From: Bacillus tequilensis KCTC 13622
GTDB taxonomy: Bacteria > Bacillota > Bacilli > Bacillales > Bacillaceae
Length of the DNA: 64,000 nt
Reading direction: 5' to 3'
NCBI RefSeq assembly: GCF_000507145.1
Contig: NZ_AYTO01000028.1
Location: 1 to 64,000, forward strand
The notes under the pieces: generated by a model
Told to the model about the DNA's origin: nothing
The model's input: only the letters and a program-made list of their open reading frames with translations
Databases searched by the model: none
Translations under genes and position numbers: made by a program
Part shown: positions 9,066-19,666 of the stretch, one piece after another
Layout of the letters: every line of letters begins with the position of its first letter
Position numbering within the stretch: position 1 is the first letter of the stretch

Positions 9066-10345
9066 TTTGAATTCCTCCGTTCTCTCGCTTCAATTGATCT
9101 GGCATGGGCTTCTAATCCTTCGAGTCTGGCAAAAGCCGCGATACTTTCGGCATGTTCTTCAAAGGCTGATTGGCTGTAAGAAATAATGCTCGATTTCTTT
9201 TGGAAATCCGTTACGTTTAATGGACTGGAAAATCTGGCTGTTCCGTTTGTCGGAAGCACATGGTTCGGTCCGGCAAAATAATCGCCGACAGGCTCAGGGC
9301 TGTATCTGCCTAAGAAAATCGCACCTGCGTGTTTGATTCTGCCAAGCAAAGCTTCGGGAGACTGTGTAATGATTTCTAAGTGCTCCGGTGCAAGTGTATT
9401 AACGATATCAATCGCATCATCCATTGTTTCCGCCACATAGATACAGCCGTAATCACTCACTGAAGCTTCCGCTATTTCTCGTCGCGGCAAGGTTTTCAGC
9501 TGCTCGTTCACCTTGGCTGAAACCGCCTCGGCAAGCGCTATGGAATCTGTGACAAACACGCATGAGCTGAGCTTATCGTGTTCCGCCTGTGAAAGCAGGT
9601 CGGCGGCAACTTCACGCGGAATCGCTGTTTCATCAGCCAGTACGACGATTTCACTCGGTCCGGCAATCATATCAATATCGACATCGCCAAACACTTCTCG
9701 TTTGGCAAGCGCCACATAAATATTTCCCGGACCTGTGATTTTATCCACCGGCTCAATGGTTTCAGTTCCATACGCCAGCGCTGCAATCGCTTGAGCGCCG
9801 CCCATTTTATAAATGTCTTTTATGCCCAGCTCGGCAGCAGCGACTAAAACACCCGGAGACAGCCGCCCGTCGCTTCCCGGAGGCGTGACGAGAACAATTC
9901 TTTCAACGCCCGCTACGAGCGCCGGAATCACATTCATCAAAACAGATGAGGGATATGCGGCCGTTCCCCCCGGCACATAGACGCCCGCGGAATCAAGCGC
10001 GGTCACTTTCTGCCCCAGCATTGTGCCGTCCTTTCTGTGGTAAAACCATGAAGATTGCAGCTGTCTTTCGTGATATTCCCTAATATTTTCGATTGCCTGC
10101 CTAATCACCTGAAGCAGCTGAGAATCCAGCAAAGTGTACGCTTCCTCTATCTCTTCTTTTGTAACAAGCGGGCTGTTTATTTCGATGCCGTCAAATTTCG
10201 CCGTGTAGCTGCGGACCGCCTGATCACCGTTTGCTTTCACATCGTCAATAATGGATCGGACCGCTTTTCTCTGCTCTTCCGTTCCGGCATCTATTGAACG
10301 CTTGAGAGAAAGGCGTTCTGCCCCGCTGATGGTTTTCATCTTCAT
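9062..10345 (-). CDS. hisD: histidinol dehydrogenase
   Basis: A 427-residue NAD- and zinc-dependent enzyme oxidising L-histidinol to L-histidine, the last two steps of the pathway. Recognisable blocks are [36 protein letters not shown], the zinc-region [11 protein letters not shown], and [13 protein letters not shown] near residue 365. It overlaps hisG by 4 bases. Length and motifs are as expected. Confidence 0.97.
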   Translation of the reverse strand: MKMKTISGAERLSLKRSIDAGTEEQRKAVRSIIDDVKANGDQAVRSYTAKFDGIEINSPLVTKEEIEEAYTLLDSQLLQVIRQAIENIREYHERQLQSSWFYHRKDGTMLGQKVTALDSAGVYVPGGTAAYPSSVLMNVIPALVAGVERIVLVTPPGSDGRLSPGVLVAAAELGIKDIYKMGGAQAIAALAYGTETIEPVDKITGPGNIYVALAKREVFGDVDIDMIAGPSEIVVLADETAIPREVAADLLSQAEHDKLSSCVFVTDSIALAEAVSAKVNEQLKTLPRREIAEASVSDYGCIYVAETMDDAIDIVNTLAPEHLEIITQSPEALLGRIKHAGAIFLGRYSPEPVGDYFAGPNHVLPTNGTARFSSPLNVTDFQKKSSIISYSQSAFEEHAESIAAFARLEGLEAHARSIEARERRNSK

Positions 10346-10983
10346 TTTGCCGTTTCTCCTTCCACGACGAGGGATAATCGGGATGCCATTTCGTCAATCA
10401 CATCGTCTTTCATGCGATAGCTTACCGGGTTGACAATAAAGCGAGATGTAATGTCACAAATGTGCTCCGTTTCAATAAGCCCGTTTTCTTTCAGCGTCTG
10501 TCCTGTGGAAACAATGTCCACGATCCGATCCGCAAGTCCAATGAGCGGGGCCAACTCGATTGACCCGTTAAGCTTAATGATTTCGACTTGTTCACCCTGC
10601 TCTCTAAAATAACCGGAAGCCACATTCGGATACTTTGTCGCGATTCTCGGCGCTACGCCGCTCCAGTCTGTATCCGGAAGTCCGGCGACTGCCAAGTGGC
10701 ATTTGCTGATTTTCAAATCCAGCACCTCATACACATCGCGTTCCTCCTCCAGCATGACATCCTTGCCAGCAATTCCGACGTCTGCCACACCATGCTCCAC
10801 ATATGTTGTCACGTCCATCGGCTTTGCTAATATGAAACGGAGATTTTCCTCCGGTACATCGATGATCAGTTTTCTCGAATCTTCAAACTCCTCAGGGAGC
10901 TTGTAGCCCGCCTGCCTCAGCAGCCCTGCCGCTTCTTCAAATATCCGGCCCTTTGGCATCGCCATTGTGAGTAACTTACCCAT
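10342..10983 (-). CDS. hisG: ATP phosphoribosyltransferase, short form
   Basis: 213 residues from the ATG at 10983, which follows GAAAGGAAGAGCAAA; this start gives the usual [18 protein letters not shown]. It catalyses the first step, joining ATP and PRPP. It lacks the C-terminal regulatory domain of long HisG, so it is the short form that needs HisZ for activity and feedback control, in agreement with the adjacent hisZ. The periplasmic-binding-like fold motifs [10 protein letters not shown] and [16 protein letters not shown] (PRPP loop) are present. It overlaps the hisZ end by 8 bases. Confidence 0.95.
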   Translation of the reverse strand: MGKLLTMAMPKGRIFEEAAGLLRQAGYKLPEEFEDSRKLIIDVPEENLRFILAKPMDVTTYVEHGVADVGIAGKDVMLEEERDVYEVLDLKISKCHLAVAGLPDTDWSGVAPRIATKYPNVASGYFREQGEQVEIIKLNGSIELAPLIGLADRIVDIVSTGQTLKENGLIETEHICDITSRFIVNPVSYRMKDDVIDEMASRLSLVVEGETAK

Positions 10984-12151
10984 TTTGCTCTTCCTTTCTG
11001 GCACCGATAAAATAGGTGACGTTTGCAAAAGATTTTGTCATCTGATCAATGTTTTCAATTCCCGATAAATCTTGAAGAACCACTTTGTTCCCTTTCATAC
11101 GTGCTTCATTCGCGTAGGCGATGGCTTGCGCACGCTGCTCTTTGCTGAAAATAACAGCGTCTATTTCACAAGATTCGTCTTTCACATGAAGCGCTTCAAG
11201 CAGCCGGTCGATTCGAAGCCCGAAGCCTGTCGCCGGGGCGGGTGAATCAAAATGACCCAGAAGCTTGTTGTAACGGCCGCCGCTTCCAATGACAAAGCCG
11301 ACATTTTCGGCGTACACCTCAAATAAAATGCCTGTGTAATAGCTCATGTGACTGACCATATTCAGATCAAGGCGGACATTTTCCGTACATCCGTAATCCT
11401 CAAGAATGTCCCAGAGCGCCTTCAGCTCATCAACCACGCTTCTTCCTTGTACGGAATCAACGATTTCCTCTGCACGTCTGCAAACTTCTATTCCGCCCCG
11501 CAGTTCAAGAAGCTCGAGCAGCCTGTTTTTATCAATGGAGGAAAGCGGAAGAGATTTGACGTGCTCTCTGTAGCCGACGTAATTCTTCTCGTATAAAAAT
11601 CTCCGCAGCACATCAGCGCGTTCAACGTTACCGAGCACCTCAACAAACAGGGCATCCGCAATGCCGGCGTGGCCAATGGCAATTTTAAAGGAAGCCAGCC
11701 CGACCCTTTTTAATGCGCCGACGACTAAAGCAATGACCTCTGCATCAGCGCTTGTCGTGCCGTCACCGATTAATTCCACTCCGACCTGCTCGAATTCAGC
11801 GGGGCGTCCGCCTTCACGTTCCTGTGCCCTGAACACATTTGCCGCATATCCGACTCTGAGCGGATGATCGTTTTTCAGAAGCTTTGACGCCGCCACCCTT
11901 GCAATCGGTCCAGTCATATCCGGGCGAAGCACCAATGTTTTGCCGTCCTGATCAAGAAGCTTAAACAGCCGCTGCTCTTCAATTGCAGACTGGACACCAA
12001 CGGTATCGTAAAACTCCAGTGTCGGCGTTTCCATAAATTGATATCCCCATTTATTGATCAAATCGGTTAACGATTGTCTCACCTTTTTTTTCGTTTCGTA
12101 TAAACCAGGCAGTGTATCCCTCATGCCATGCGGTTTTTCAAACATAAACAT
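10976..12151 (-). CDS. hisZ: ATP phosphoribosyltransferase regulatory subunit
   Basis: 391 residues from the ATG at 12151 ([12 protein letters not shown]), which has GGAGG eleven bases upstream. The longer frame to 12175 would start upstream of that signal. It is a histidyl-tRNA synthetase paralogue with class II motifs ([41 protein letters not shown]-like [15 protein letters not shown]) but no anticodon-binding tail, the hallmark of HisZ. It partners short HisG. As first gene of the operon it sets its expression. Confidence 0.95.
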   Translation of the reverse strand: MFMFEKPHGMRDTLPGLYETKKKVRQSLTDLINKWGYQFMETPTLEFYDTVGVQSAIEEQRLFKLLDQDGKTLVLRPDMTGPIARVAASKLLKNDHPLRVGYAANVFRAQEREGGRPAEFEQVGVELIGDGTTSADAEVIALVVGALKRVGLASFKIAIGHAGIADALFVEVLGNVERADVLRRFLYEKNYVGYREHVKSLPLSSIDKNRLLELLELRGGIEVCRRAEEIVDSVQGRSVVDELKALWDILEDYGCTENVRLDLNMVSHMSYYTGILFEVYAENVGFVIGSGGRYNKLLGHFDSPAPATGFGLRIDRLLEALHVKDESCEIDAVIFSKEQRAQAIAYANEARMKGNKVVLQDLSGIENIDQMTKSFANVTYFIGARKEEQNG

Positions 12152-12221
12152 TAACCCGAGCACCTCCGTTGCCATCGTTTGAAGGAAAATTCCGAATCCT
12201 TTAGTTCGCTAATATGATAAT

Positions 12222-12250
12222 ATGTTAGCAGATGAAAGAGTGAAAATCAA
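12222..12250 (-). promoter_or_regulatory. candidate promoter of the his operon
   Basis: Minus strand: TTGATT, 17 bases, TAACAT, about 70 bases before the hisZ start. It fits a vegetative sigma-A promoter, with a second possible -10 (TATTAT) slightly downstream. No T-box or other leader structure is evident in the short 5' region. Confidence 0.5.
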
Positions 12251-12398
12251 CGCTTAACTTTACCAGGGAATTTTTTCGTTCAGATTTCCTCCTCATAATA
12301 AAAGAAGCATGAATAAATCATGAAAGGTGCGTCATATCTCAAATTCTTTGTGTTTGGCGTGCTATAATACAAATCAAATAGAGAACAAGGAGATAAAG

Positions 12399-13151
12399 AT
12401 GAAAACACTGCGAACTCTATGTGTCCTGATCATTCTTTCAGGCGTTATTTTTTTCGGACTTAAAATAGATGCAAAAAATATAGATATTCCTTTTTTGGAC
12501 AGCCTTAAAAAAGTGGTTTTTGAAAGCAATACGGACACAGCCGCAAACAGCGAAAAGAAGCTGAAGGGAAGCGCAAAACCGCTGGATGTCGTCCTTTATA
12601 ACCAAATGGATGCACCTCGGCTCTATAACGGCTGTGAAGTCACAAGCCTTGCGATGGTGCTAAAATACGCTGGATACAACGTGTCCAAAAACACACTGGC
12701 TCACAAGATCACCACAGTGCCTTTGACATACAGCAGCGGATTAAAAGGTGACCCAAATGACGGATTTGTCGGCGATATGGCAAATGGCCCGGGTCTCGGT
12801 GTCTACCACGGACCGATCTATCAGCTGGCGAAAACCTATGCCGGAGACAAAGTGTCTGACCTGACTGGCAAAGGCATTTCCGCTGTTTATCAACAGCTTG
12901 AGAAGGGCAATCCCGTTTGGGTCATTACGACAGCCAGCTTTGCGCCAGTTGACAACATGCAGACATGGAAAACGCCAAACGGAACAATTGATATTACGTA
13001 CAGTGAACACAGCGTAGCCGTTACGGGATATGATAAGAAATATGTATATCTCAATGATCCATATGGCTATAAAAACAGAAAAACCGACAGAACGAGCTTT
13101 GAAAAAGCGTGGAAACAGATGGGCAGTCAGGCCATCGTGATTCAAAAGTAA
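12399..13151 (+). CDS. yvpB: secreted or membrane-anchored C39-like peptidase-fold protein (YvpB)
   Basis: 250 residues from the ATG at 12399, which is preceded by AAGGAGATAAAG; a -10-like TATAAT lies at 12363. Residues 5-23 form an N-terminal hydrophobic signal or anchor. A papain-like C39 fold follows: Cys in NGCEVTSLAMVLKYAGY (about residue 78), His in EHSVAVTGYD (about 207) and Asn/Asp in LNDPYGY. The family includes peptidases and bacteriocin-processing relatives; the substrate of YvpB is unknown to me. It is a single gene on the plus strand. Confidence 0.85.
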   Translation: MKTLRTLCVLIILSGVIFFGLKIDAKNIDIPFLDSLKKVVFESNTDTAANSEKKLKGSAKPLDVVLYNQMDAPRLYNGCEVTSLAMVLKYAGYNVSKNTLAHKITTVPLTYSSGLKGDPNDGFVGDMANGPGLGVYHGPIYQLAKTYAGDKVSDLTGKGISAVYQQLEKGNPVWVITTASFAPVDNMQTWKTPNGTIDITYSEHSVAVTGYDKKYVYLNDPYGYKNRKTDRTSFEKAWKQMGSQAIVIQK

Positions 13152-13353
13152 ACAGCCTGCTTCCACAGTGCCTATGCTCTACCCTGGGCAAAAACGACAA
13201 TATTCATGCTTTTTGCAGCAATCCCGTAATATCGATTCATTTCCCACCTAACATTTTTTTACATTCAGGCTGTCTGTTTTTATGATGAAAGCAGATTCAG
13301 CCTTGCCCGATCTGAGTGAGAGAAGCCGGTGCAAGACGCTGAGGCTTCTCTAA

Positions 13354-13690
13354 AAAATCGTGTCTATCCTATTTATGTTCGGTTTGTTTGTGGGTTTCAG
13401 CCTGTTTCAGTCACCAACTGCTTTTGCAGCTGACAAAGTGGTTCACGAAACAATTATCGTGCCAAAAAATACAACATATGATGGGAAGGGGCAGCGGTTC
13501 ATGGCGGAAAATTCATTAGACAGCTCGGCGGTTCAACCTTCCACGTTGATGTGATCATCGACAAGCGCACCATCACGAACATGAAAGAAGCAACAGCAAA
13601 ACAAGCACGGTCAGCATGACAAATACACGCTACTCCAAAAAATGGGTTGGCGTCCACATATTTATGAAAACAACAATACACCAACATAAA
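13354..13690 (+). pseudogene. pelC: decayed pectate lyase gene (pelC/yvpA remnant)
   Basis: A broken gene. The signal peptide (SILFMFGLFVGFSLFQ) and mature start (AADKVVHETIIVPKNTTYDG) of a PL3 pectate lyase read in one frame to GQRF at 13498. The frame then shifts and the text jumps to a late part of the protein (GGKFIRQLGGSTFHVDVIID, TNMKEA), then to TNTRYS..KWVGV and YENNNT in further frames. The usual ATG before KIV is also gone. Roughly 110 internal residues are missing and at least two further frameshifts are present, so no lyase can be made. The DNA between 13152 and 13353 contains no gene. Confidence 0.85.
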
Positions 13691-13724
13691 AAAAGCCCGC
13701 TGATGTTTATTCAGCGGGCTTTTT
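13687..13724. terminator. bidirectional terminator after yvoF and the pelC remnant
   Basis: AGCCCGCTGA and TCAGCGGGCT form a 10-bp stem with A and T runs on both sides, so it can stop transcription from either direction. It lies at the end of yvoF (minus) and of the pelC relic (plus). Confidence 0.9.
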
Positions 13725-14225
13725 CAATCTTTCTTGCATTTCTTCCTTCGTATAAATGATTTTCATCGGATTTCCGCCGACAAATGCCCCAGCAGGCACA
13801 TCCTTATGGACAAGAGTTCCGGCGGACACAACTGCGCCATCCCCTATTTCCACACCGGGCAGAATGGTCGTGTTGGCACCGATCATAACTTCATCTCCGA
13901 TCATGACTTCGCCGATCCGGTATTCCTGAATCAAATACTCATGGGCCAAAATGGTCGTATTGTATCCGATGATCGTATTTGTTCCGACTGAGATTTTTTC
14001 TGGAAACATAATATCAGGCATCACCATGAGAGCAAAGGATGTCTGTTTTCCGACCTCCATCCGCAGCAATGTACGGTACAGCCAGTTTTTCATCCCTATA
14101 AACGGTGTATATCTCGCAATTTGAATGACAATAAAATTTTTGACAACCTTCAAAAAAGGCACTGTCTGATAGACATGCCATAGTGAGTTAGCTCCCGAGA
14201 CCGGATGCCGATCTGTTTTTCTCAC
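13707..14225 (-). CDS. yvoF: hexapeptide-repeat acyltransferase (YvoF)
   Basis: 172 residues ending in a left-handed beta-helix: hexapeptide-type repeats run from about residue 68 to 160 (VGTNTIIGYNTTILAH, VMIGDEVMIGANTTILPGVEIGDGAVVSAGTLVHKDVPAG). This is the fold of maltose/galactoside-type O-acetyltransferases. The acceptor is unknown. It is the last gene of the hprK-lgt-yvoD-ppaX-yvoF operon, 3 bases after ppaX. Confidence 0.88.
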   Translation of the reverse strand: MRKTDRHPVSGANSLWHVYQTVPFLKVVKNFIVIQIARYTPFIGMKNWLYRTLLRMEVGKQTSFALMVMPDIMFPEKISVGTNTIIGYNTTILAHEYLIQEYRIGEVMIGDEVMIGANTTILPGVEIGDGAVVSAGTLVHKDVPAGAFVGGNPMKIIYTKEEMQERLKKPAE

Positions 14226-14228
14226 AGA

Positions 14229-14879
14229 TTACTTCACTCCAACGATTTGTAATAGATCACTCATTTTCTCAAGCATAAAGTCAGGATCATGTTTCGCCAG
14301 TGTTTCCGGCCCTTTAATCGTCCATGCGACTCCAGCCGTTTTTGTTCCGGCGTTTTTCCCTGCCAGCACATCGTGATAATTATCTCCGACCATAATAGCT
14401 TCCTCAGGCTCGCTTTCAAGCTGTTTCAGCGCTAAAAGAACCGGCTCAGGATCAGGCTTTGCATTTGTCACATCATCAAGGGTAACGACCGTTTCAAAGA
14501 ATTCGCCGATTCCCGTCAGCTTGAGTCCCATATTGACAGTATCTCTTAATTTCGTTGTCACAATCCCTAATTTGAAGCCTGCTTTTTTCAATGCATCCAG
14601 TGTTTCATACACCGTTTCATATTCAGTCACGAGTGTGTCATGCATATCATGATTGTACGCTCTGTACATGGCGATCATATCATCGCATTTATCAGCGTCC
14701 ATCGAGGAGAATGTGTCAAAAAGAGACGGCCCGATAAACGCGAGTACATCTTCTCGTTTATATTTGCTCGGATAATAATGCTCCAGTGTATGTAAAAAGG
14801 ACGCGATAATTAATTCATTCGTATTGATAAGCGTTCCGTCTAAATCAAACAGAATCGTCGTAACTTGTCTGTCGTTCAT
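14229..14879 (-). CDS. ppaX: pyrophosphatase PpaX (HAD family)
   Basis: 216 residues from the ATG at 14879, which overlaps the yvoD stop (ATGA); a longer frame to 14921 has no support. HAD motifs are visible: [11 protein letters not shown] (about 9-18), [33 protein letters not shown]. PpaX hydrolyses the pyrophosphate released when HPr kinase/phosphorylase dephosphorylates Ser46-P HPr by phosphorolysis. Its place in the hprK operon supports that role. Confidence 0.95.
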   Translation of the reverse strand: MNDRQVTTILFDLDGTLINTNELIIASFLHTLEHYYPSKYKREDVLAFIGPSLFDTFSSMDADKCDDMIAMYRAYNHDMHDTLVTEYETVYETLDALKKAGFKLGIVTTKLRDTVNMGLKLTGIGEFFETVVTLDDVTNAKPDPEPVLLALKQLESEPEEAIMVGDNYHDVLAGKNAGTKTAGVAWTIKGPETLAKHDPDFMLEKMSDLLQIVGVK

Positions 14880-15814
14880 ATTGCTTCCTTTCCAACCGCT
14901 GCGGGTTTCCATTTTTTCCATGTGTGCGCAATAGCCATCGTCAGCAGTACTGCTGTGGTGACACGAATCAGAAGAAGAAGCCAGACCGGTATGCCGAGCG
15001 GAATAAAGACAAGTGTATCTTCAACGACCGCGTGGCAGGCAACGAGAAAAATAAATGCCAATGTCATATCGCGTCTGCTCACGCCGTCATCTTCGACAGC
15101 TTTGATCATCACACCCGCCCCGTAGGCCAGGCCGATCGTCAATCCTGCCACCATCGTCATAGACGTATTTTTATTCATTCCGAGCAGCTGCGTAAACGGC
15201 GACAGCCATCTGGAAAACCGATGCAGCCAGCCTAAATCTCTTAAAAACTGAATGATGATCATCAGCGGAATCACAATTGCCGCCAGCTGCAAAACACCGA
15301 GTCCGGCTTTCGTTAAAGACTCGGCCAGTATTCCCAGCCAGCCATCAGGCGCCGCGCTCTTCGCGGCGATAAAACCGTACTGCGCCGTTTCCTGTCCGCC
15401 ATGCCAGATGAGGTTGATGACGATTGCTGACACTGCGGCCAAGCCGATGCGCACCGCCAATATGATGCCTATTCTGATGCCTACCTTTGCAGCAACTGTC
15501 GATTCAATAATCAAGTTATGACAGAATGAAAGCATGACAGCTAAAATAAAGACTTCCTTCACAGATAAATCCAATGTCAAAATCCCGGCAATTCCGGCGT
15601 ACAAATTCAGCATATTTCCGAGTACAAGCGGAATGGCCGCTTCACCAGATAGCCCGAACAATCCCATCACCGGAGTAATCAGCCGTACAAGCCAATCCAT
15701 GACAGGCGTATGCTGAAGCAACGTAACCAATAGTGTTACCGGGAAAATGACTTTACCGAGTGTCCAAGTTGTTTGAAGACCTGCCGCAAGACCGGCCAGA
15801 AAGATCTTCTTCAT
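14876..15814 (-). CDS. yvoD: nucleoside-recognition/Gate-domain membrane protein (YvoD)
   Basis: 312 residues with about 8-9 hydrophobic segments arranged as two related halves, each with a Gate-like segment ([38 protein letters not shown]). The spore maturation SpmA/SpmB and nucleoside transporter gate families share this pattern. The transported substrate is unknown. It lies between lgt and ppaX and is translationally coupled to ppaX. Confidence 0.85.
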   Translation of the reverse strand: MKKIFLAGLAAGLQTTWTLGKVIFPVTLLVTLLQHTPVMDWLVRLITPVMGLFGLSGEAAIPLVLGNMLNLYAGIAGILTLDLSVKEVFILAVMLSFCHNLIIESTVAAKVGIRIGIILAVRIGLAAVSAIVINLIWHGGQETAQYGFIAAKSAAPDGWLGILAESLTKAGLGVLQLAAIVIPLMIIIQFLRDLGWLHRFSRWLSPFTQLLGMNKNTSMTMVAGLTIGLAYGAGVMIKAVEDDGVSRRDMTLAFIFLVACHAVVEDTLVFIPLGIPVWLLLLIRVTTAVLLTMAIAHTWKKWKPAAVGKEAI

Positions 15815-15837
15815 CCCTCATCCCCCTTTATTGACGT

Positions 15838-16647
15838 CTAGTCCGCGTACCGCTCCTTCGAGTATCCCTTGACACGTCTAAAGATGATGGCTGCCACAGC
15901 CAAAACGATCAATACGATTGAAATCACTTGAGCGATGCGGAGCGCATCAGTCAGCATTAAGCTGTCAGTCCGCATTCCTTCAATAAAGTATCTTCCGATT
16001 GAATACCAAATGATATAGATCAAGAACATCTCGCCTCTGTGCAAATTCGCTCGGCGCAGGAGCAGTAAAATGATGACACCGACAAAGCTCCAAAGCGATT
16101 CATATAAAAAAGTAGGGTGATAATACTGCCCGTTGATGTACATTTGATTGATGATAAATTCAGGCAGGTGCAGGCTTTCTAAAAAGGCTCTGCTGACTGC
16201 CTCGCCGTGCGCTTCCTGGTTCATGAAGTTTCCCCAGCGGCCGATCGCCTGACCGAGCAAAATGCTTGGCGCGGCAATATCCGCAAGCTTCCAGAACGAA
16301 AGGTTTTTCACTCTTGAAAAGATATAACCTGTTAAAATGGCGCCGATTAAACCGCCGTGAATGGCAATGCCGCCCTTCCAAATCTTAATGATTTCTCCCG
16401 GATGCGCCGCATAATAATCCCATTCAAACGCAACGTAATAAATTCGTGCGCAAATAATCGCAATCGGAATGGCAAACAGGACAAGATCGATAAACGTATC
16501 TTTCTGCAGCCCCCGTTTCTCACTTTCCCTCATCGCAATCCAAAGTCCCAGCAAAGCGCCGACACCGATAATGATTCCATACCAATGGACGGCCAGCGGT
16601 CCCAGCTGAAAAGCTATCGGATTGAGTGGTTCAATCGCTTCATTCAT
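15838..16647 (-). CDS. lgt: prolipoprotein diacylglyceryl transferase
   Basis: A 269-residue membrane enzyme that transfers diacylglycerol from phosphatidylglycerol to the lipobox cysteine of prelipoproteins, for example the YvcA-like proteins and CccB of this window. About seven membrane helices. The family signature reads [13 protein letters not shown] (about residues 134-146), with the conserved HGGLIGAI near 102 and EGMRTDSL near 219. Second gene of the hprK operon, 13 bases after hprK. Confidence 0.96.
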   Translation of the reverse strand: MNEAIEPLNPIAFQLGPLAVHWYGIIIGVGALLGLWIAMRESEKRGLQKDTFIDLVLFAIPIAIICARIYYVAFEWDYYAAHPGEIIKIWKGGIAIHGGLIGAILTGYIFSRVKNLSFWKLADIAAPSILLGQAIGRWGNFMNQEAHGEAVSRAFLESLHLPEFIINQMYINGQYYHPTFLYESLWSFVGVIILLLLRRANLHRGEMFLIYIIWYSIGRYFIEGMRTDSLMLTDALRIAQVISIVLIVLAVAAIIFRRVKGYSKERYAD

Positions 16648-16660
16648 TTAACGCCAACTC

Positions 16661-17593
16661 CTATTCGTCTTGTTCACCGTCTTCAATGACGTCCGCCAGC
16701 TTGTTGGTAAATTGCTCGGCGGCATTCAGGCCCATCCGCTTCAATCTGAAGTTCATCGCTGCCACTTCGATGATGACTGCGAGATTTCGGCCCGGGCGGA
16801 CGGGAATCGTCAGTTTTGTAATTTCTGTATCAATGATTTTCATGGTTTCTTCTTCAAGCCCGAGACGGTCGTATTGCTTGCCCTGCTCCCAGAGCTCAAG
16901 ATTCATGACAATCGTAATTCGTTTATTGCTTCTGACCGCACCGGCGCCAAACAGCGTCATCACATTGATAATGCCCAGCCCTCTGATTTCAAGGAGATGC
17001 TCAATTAATTCCGGAGCGTTTCCGACAAGGGTATCCTGATCCTCCTGCCGAATTTCAACGCAATCATCGGCAACAAGGCGGTGCCCTCTTTTTACAAGCT
17101 CCAGCGCGGTTTCACTTTTCCCGACGCCGCTTTTTCCCGTAATCAGCACGCCCACACCGTAAATATCGACAAGAACGCCATGAATCGCTGTTGTAGGCGC
17201 CAGACGGCTCTCAAGGAAGTTGGTTAAACGGCTGGACAGCCTTGTCGTTTTCAGCGGCGATCTGAGGACAGGCACGCCGTTTTTCTCAGAAGCGTCAATC
17301 AGCTCCTGCGGGATAGGCATATCTCTAGAAAGAATAATAGCTGGTGTTACATCAGTGCATAGAGAATCCATTCGCTGCCTTTTATCCTCTTCCGGCAGCT
17401 GCTCAAAGAAAGAAAGCTCCGTTTTTCCAAGAAGCTGCACGCGCTCTCTTGGATAATATGTAAAATATCCGGCAATTTCAATGCCCGGTCTTGATAAGTC
17501 ACTCATTGTAATCGGGCGGTTAACCCCTTCTTCTCCGCTGATTAATTCCAAATTGAACTGATCCATTACGTCTTTTGTGCGAACCTTTGCCAC
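16661..17593 (-). CDS. hprK: HPr kinase/phosphorylase
   Basis: 310 residues. It phosphorylates HPr on Ser46 with ATP or pyrophosphate and reverses this by phosphorolysis, making it the metabolic sensor of CcpA-dependent catabolite repression. Walker A is [19 protein letters not shown] (about 152-170), followed by VADD. The HprK signature [16 protein letters not shown] lies near 202-217. The N-terminal domain (1-130) is also typical. The ATG has an AGGAGGAA Shine-Dalgarno sequence. First gene of the operon, whose last product but one (PpaX) removes the pyrophosphate HprK makes. Confidence 0.97.
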   Translation of the reverse strand: MAKVRTKDVMDQFNLELISGEEGVNRPITMSDLSRPGIEIAGYFTYYPRERVQLLGKTELSFFEQLPEEDKRQRMDSLCTDVTPAIILSRDMPIPQELIDASEKNGVPVLRSPLKTTRLSSRLTNFLESRLAPTTAIHGVLVDIYGVGVLITGKSGVGKSETALELVKRGHRLVADDCVEIRQEDQDTLVGNAPELIEHLLEIRGLGIINVMTLFGAGAVRSNKRITIVMNLELWEQGKQYDRLGLEEETMKIIDTEITKLTIPVRPGRNLAVIIEVAAMNFRLKRMGLNAAEQFTNKLADVIEDGEQDE

Positions 17594-17705
17594 GATATGT
17601 TCCTCCTGTTCCGGGCTGCCCCGAGCTTGCTCACAATACTTTCATTTTATCACTTTCGGGCTTGAACCTAAAACAGATTTTATAAAAGACAGGAAAACGC
17701 CTCAG

Positions 17706-17722
17706 CTGGTCTAGATCACTAG
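17706..17722. promoter_or_regulatory. putative NagR operator upstream of nagA
   Basis: A 17-bp imperfect palindrome, CTGGTCTAGATCACTAG, lies 53 bases before the nagA start. It resembles the TGGTCTAGACCA-type sites of GntR/HutC regulators and the nagAB operator of B. subtilis as I recall it. Because the local nagR copy has lost its DNA-binding domain, the site may be unoccupied. Confidence 0.6.
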
Positions 17723-17774
17723 TCTGAAAAGAAGTAAAATAAAGGTATTCATATTCCAGAAAGGCGGATTACCT

Positions 17775-18965
17775 ATGGCAGAAAGTCTTCTTATCAAAGG
17801 CATTGCGATCGTGACAGAAAATGAAGTCATCAACAATGGCTATGTCGGAGTCAATGACGGGAAAATCAGCACAGTTTCCACAGAACGGCCTAAAGAGTCT
17901 TATTCAAAAGAGATTCAAGCACCCGCAGATTCCGTTTTGCTTCCCGGCATGATTGACATTCATATTCACGGCGGGTATGGCGCCGATACGATGGATGCAG
18001 CCTTTTCCGCCCTCGACACCATGTCCGCAAGACTTCCCGAAGAAGGCACGACGAGCTTTTTAGCAACAACGATTACGCAGGAACACGGGCATATTTCTCA
18101 AGCTTTGGTGAATGCAAGAGATTGGAAAGCAGCTGAAGAATCCTCTTTATTAGGCGCGGAACTGCTCGGCATTCATTTGGAGGGCCCCTTTGTTTCACCT
18201 AAAAGAGCCGGAGCGCAGCCAAAGGAATGGATCAGGCCGTCGGATGTTTCGCTTTTCAAAAAATGGCAGCAGGAGGCGGGCGGACTGATCAAAATTGTCA
18301 CACTCGCGCCGGAGGAGGATCAGCATTTTGAACTGATCCGCTATTTGAAAGACGAATCAATTATCGCGTCGATGGGGCACACAGATGCCGACTCCGCATT
18401 ACTGTCCGAGGCCGCGAAAGCAGGCGCGAGCCATATGACCCATCTTTACAACGCGATGAGCCCGTTTCATCACCGAGAGCCCGGAGTGATCGGAACCGCG
18501 CTTGCCCATGATGGGTTTGCGGCCGAGCTCATTGCCGACGGCATCCACTCCCACCCTTTTGCGGCAAAGCTCGCTTTTTTGGCAAAAGGCAGCAGCAAGC
18601 TCATTTTAATTACCGATTCCATGAGAGCAAAAGGCCTGAAGGACGGTGTATATGAGTTTGGCGGCCAAAGTGTGACGGTAAGAGGAAAAACAGCTCTGCT
18701 TTCAGACGGAACGCTTGCCGGCTCGATCCTCAAAATGAACGAAGGCGCACGGCATATGCGCGAGTTTACAAATTGCTCTTGGATGGATATAGCTAATATA
18801 ACTTCTGCAAACGCGGCCAAACAGCTGGGCATCTTTGACCGGAAAGGCAGCGTCACTGTAGGAAAAGATGCAGATCTTGTAATTGTCAACAGTGATTGCG
18901 AGGTGATGCTCACCATCTGCCGCGGAAACATTGCATTTATATCCAAGGAGGCTGACCTGATATGA
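17775..18965 (+). CDS. nagA: N-acetylglucosamine-6-phosphate deacetylase
   Basis: A 396-residue amidohydrolase that removes acetate from GlcNAc-6-P in the cytoplasm. It has a metal-dependent TIM barrel: HIHGGYGADTMDA (HxH near 62-64), catalytic Glu in IHLEGPFVSPKRAG (about 137), metal His in MGHTDAD and THLYNAMSPFHHREPG, and catalytic Asp in LITDSMRAKG. The ATG follows AAGGCGG. It overlaps nagB by 4 bases, so the two GlcNAc enzymes are coupled. Confidence 0.97.
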   Translation: MAESLLIKGIAIVTENEVINNGYVGVNDGKISTVSTERPKESYSKEIQAPADSVLLPGMIDIHIHGGYGADTMDAAFSALDTMSARLPEEGTTSFLATTITQEHGHISQALVNARDWKAAEESSLLGAELLGIHLEGPFVSPKRAGAQPKEWIRPSDVSLFKKWQQEAGGLIKIVTLAPEEDQHFELIRYLKDESIIASMGHTDADSALLSEAAKAGASHMTHLYNAMSPFHHREPGVIGTALAHDGFAAELIADGIHSHPFAAKLAFLAKGSSKLILITDSMRAKGLKDGVYEFGGQSVTVRGKTALLSDGTLAGSILKMNEGARHMREFTNCSWMDIANITSANAAKQLGIFDRKGSVTVGKDADLVIVNSDCEVMLTICRGNIAFISKEADLI

Positions 18966-19666
18966 AAGTAATGGAATGTCAAACATATGAAGAGCTAAGC
19001 CAAAAAGCAGCCAGAATAGCGGCTGACACAATCATAGAAAAGCCTGACGCCGTTCTCGGTTTAGCGACAGGCGGCACACCGGAAGGCACGTATCGCGAGC
19101 TGATCCGCCTGCATCAAACGGAGAACCTCTCATTCCAAAACGTCACCACGGTTAATTTAGATGAGTACGCCGGACTTTCAAGCAATGACCCGAACAGCTA
19201 TCACTTCTATATGAACGACCGTTTTTTTCAGCATATCGACAGCAAACCCAGCCGGCATTATATTCCGAATGGAAATGCAGACGACCTAGAAGCCGAATGC
19301 AGACGGTATGAACAGCTAGTCGAATCTCTGGGCGGCGCTGACATTCAGCTTCTCGGCATCGGCCGGAACGGACATATCGGCTTTAACGAACCGGGAACGC
19401 CTTTCAATTCGCGAACTCATGTTGTGACATTAAATGAACAAACCCGCAAGGCGAACGCCAGATATTTCCCTTCAATAGACAGCGTGCCGAAAAAAGCGCT
19501 CACAATGGGAATTCAGACCATTCTCTCAAGCAAGCGCATTCTGCTGCTTATTTCCGGCAAAAGCAAAGCGGAAGCTGCGAGAAAGCTCTTAGAAGGAGCC
19601 ATCACTGAAGATTTTCCCGCATCTGCTTTGCACCTGCATGCTGATGTCACGGTATTAATCAAATGA
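18962..19666 (+). CDS. nagB: glucosamine-6-phosphate deaminase, C-terminal tail altered
   Basis: 234 residues. It converts glucosamine-6-P to fructose-6-P and ammonia. Motifs: LGLATGGTPEGTYRELI (phosphate loop), NLDEYAGL (catalytic Asp), GIGRNGHIGFNEPG. The B. subtilis enzyme as I recall it is 242 residues and continues past VTVLI. Here the frame ends VTVLIK because the DNA after ATTAATC runs straight into mid-nagR sequence. The catalytic body is complete, so activity is plausible. The C-terminus is the product of a deletion that fused nagB to nagR. Confidence 0.93.
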   Translation: MKVMECQTYEELSQKAARIAADTIIEKPDAVLGLATGGTPEGTYRELIRLHQTENLSFQNVTTVNLDEYAGLSSNDPNSYHFYMNDRFFQHIDSKPSRHYIPNGNADDLEAECRRYEQLVESLGGADIQLLGIGRNGHIGFNEPGTPFNSRTHVVTLNEQTRKANARYFPSIDSVPKKALTMGIQTILSSKRILLLISGKSKAEAARKLLEGAITEDFPASALHLHADVTVLIK

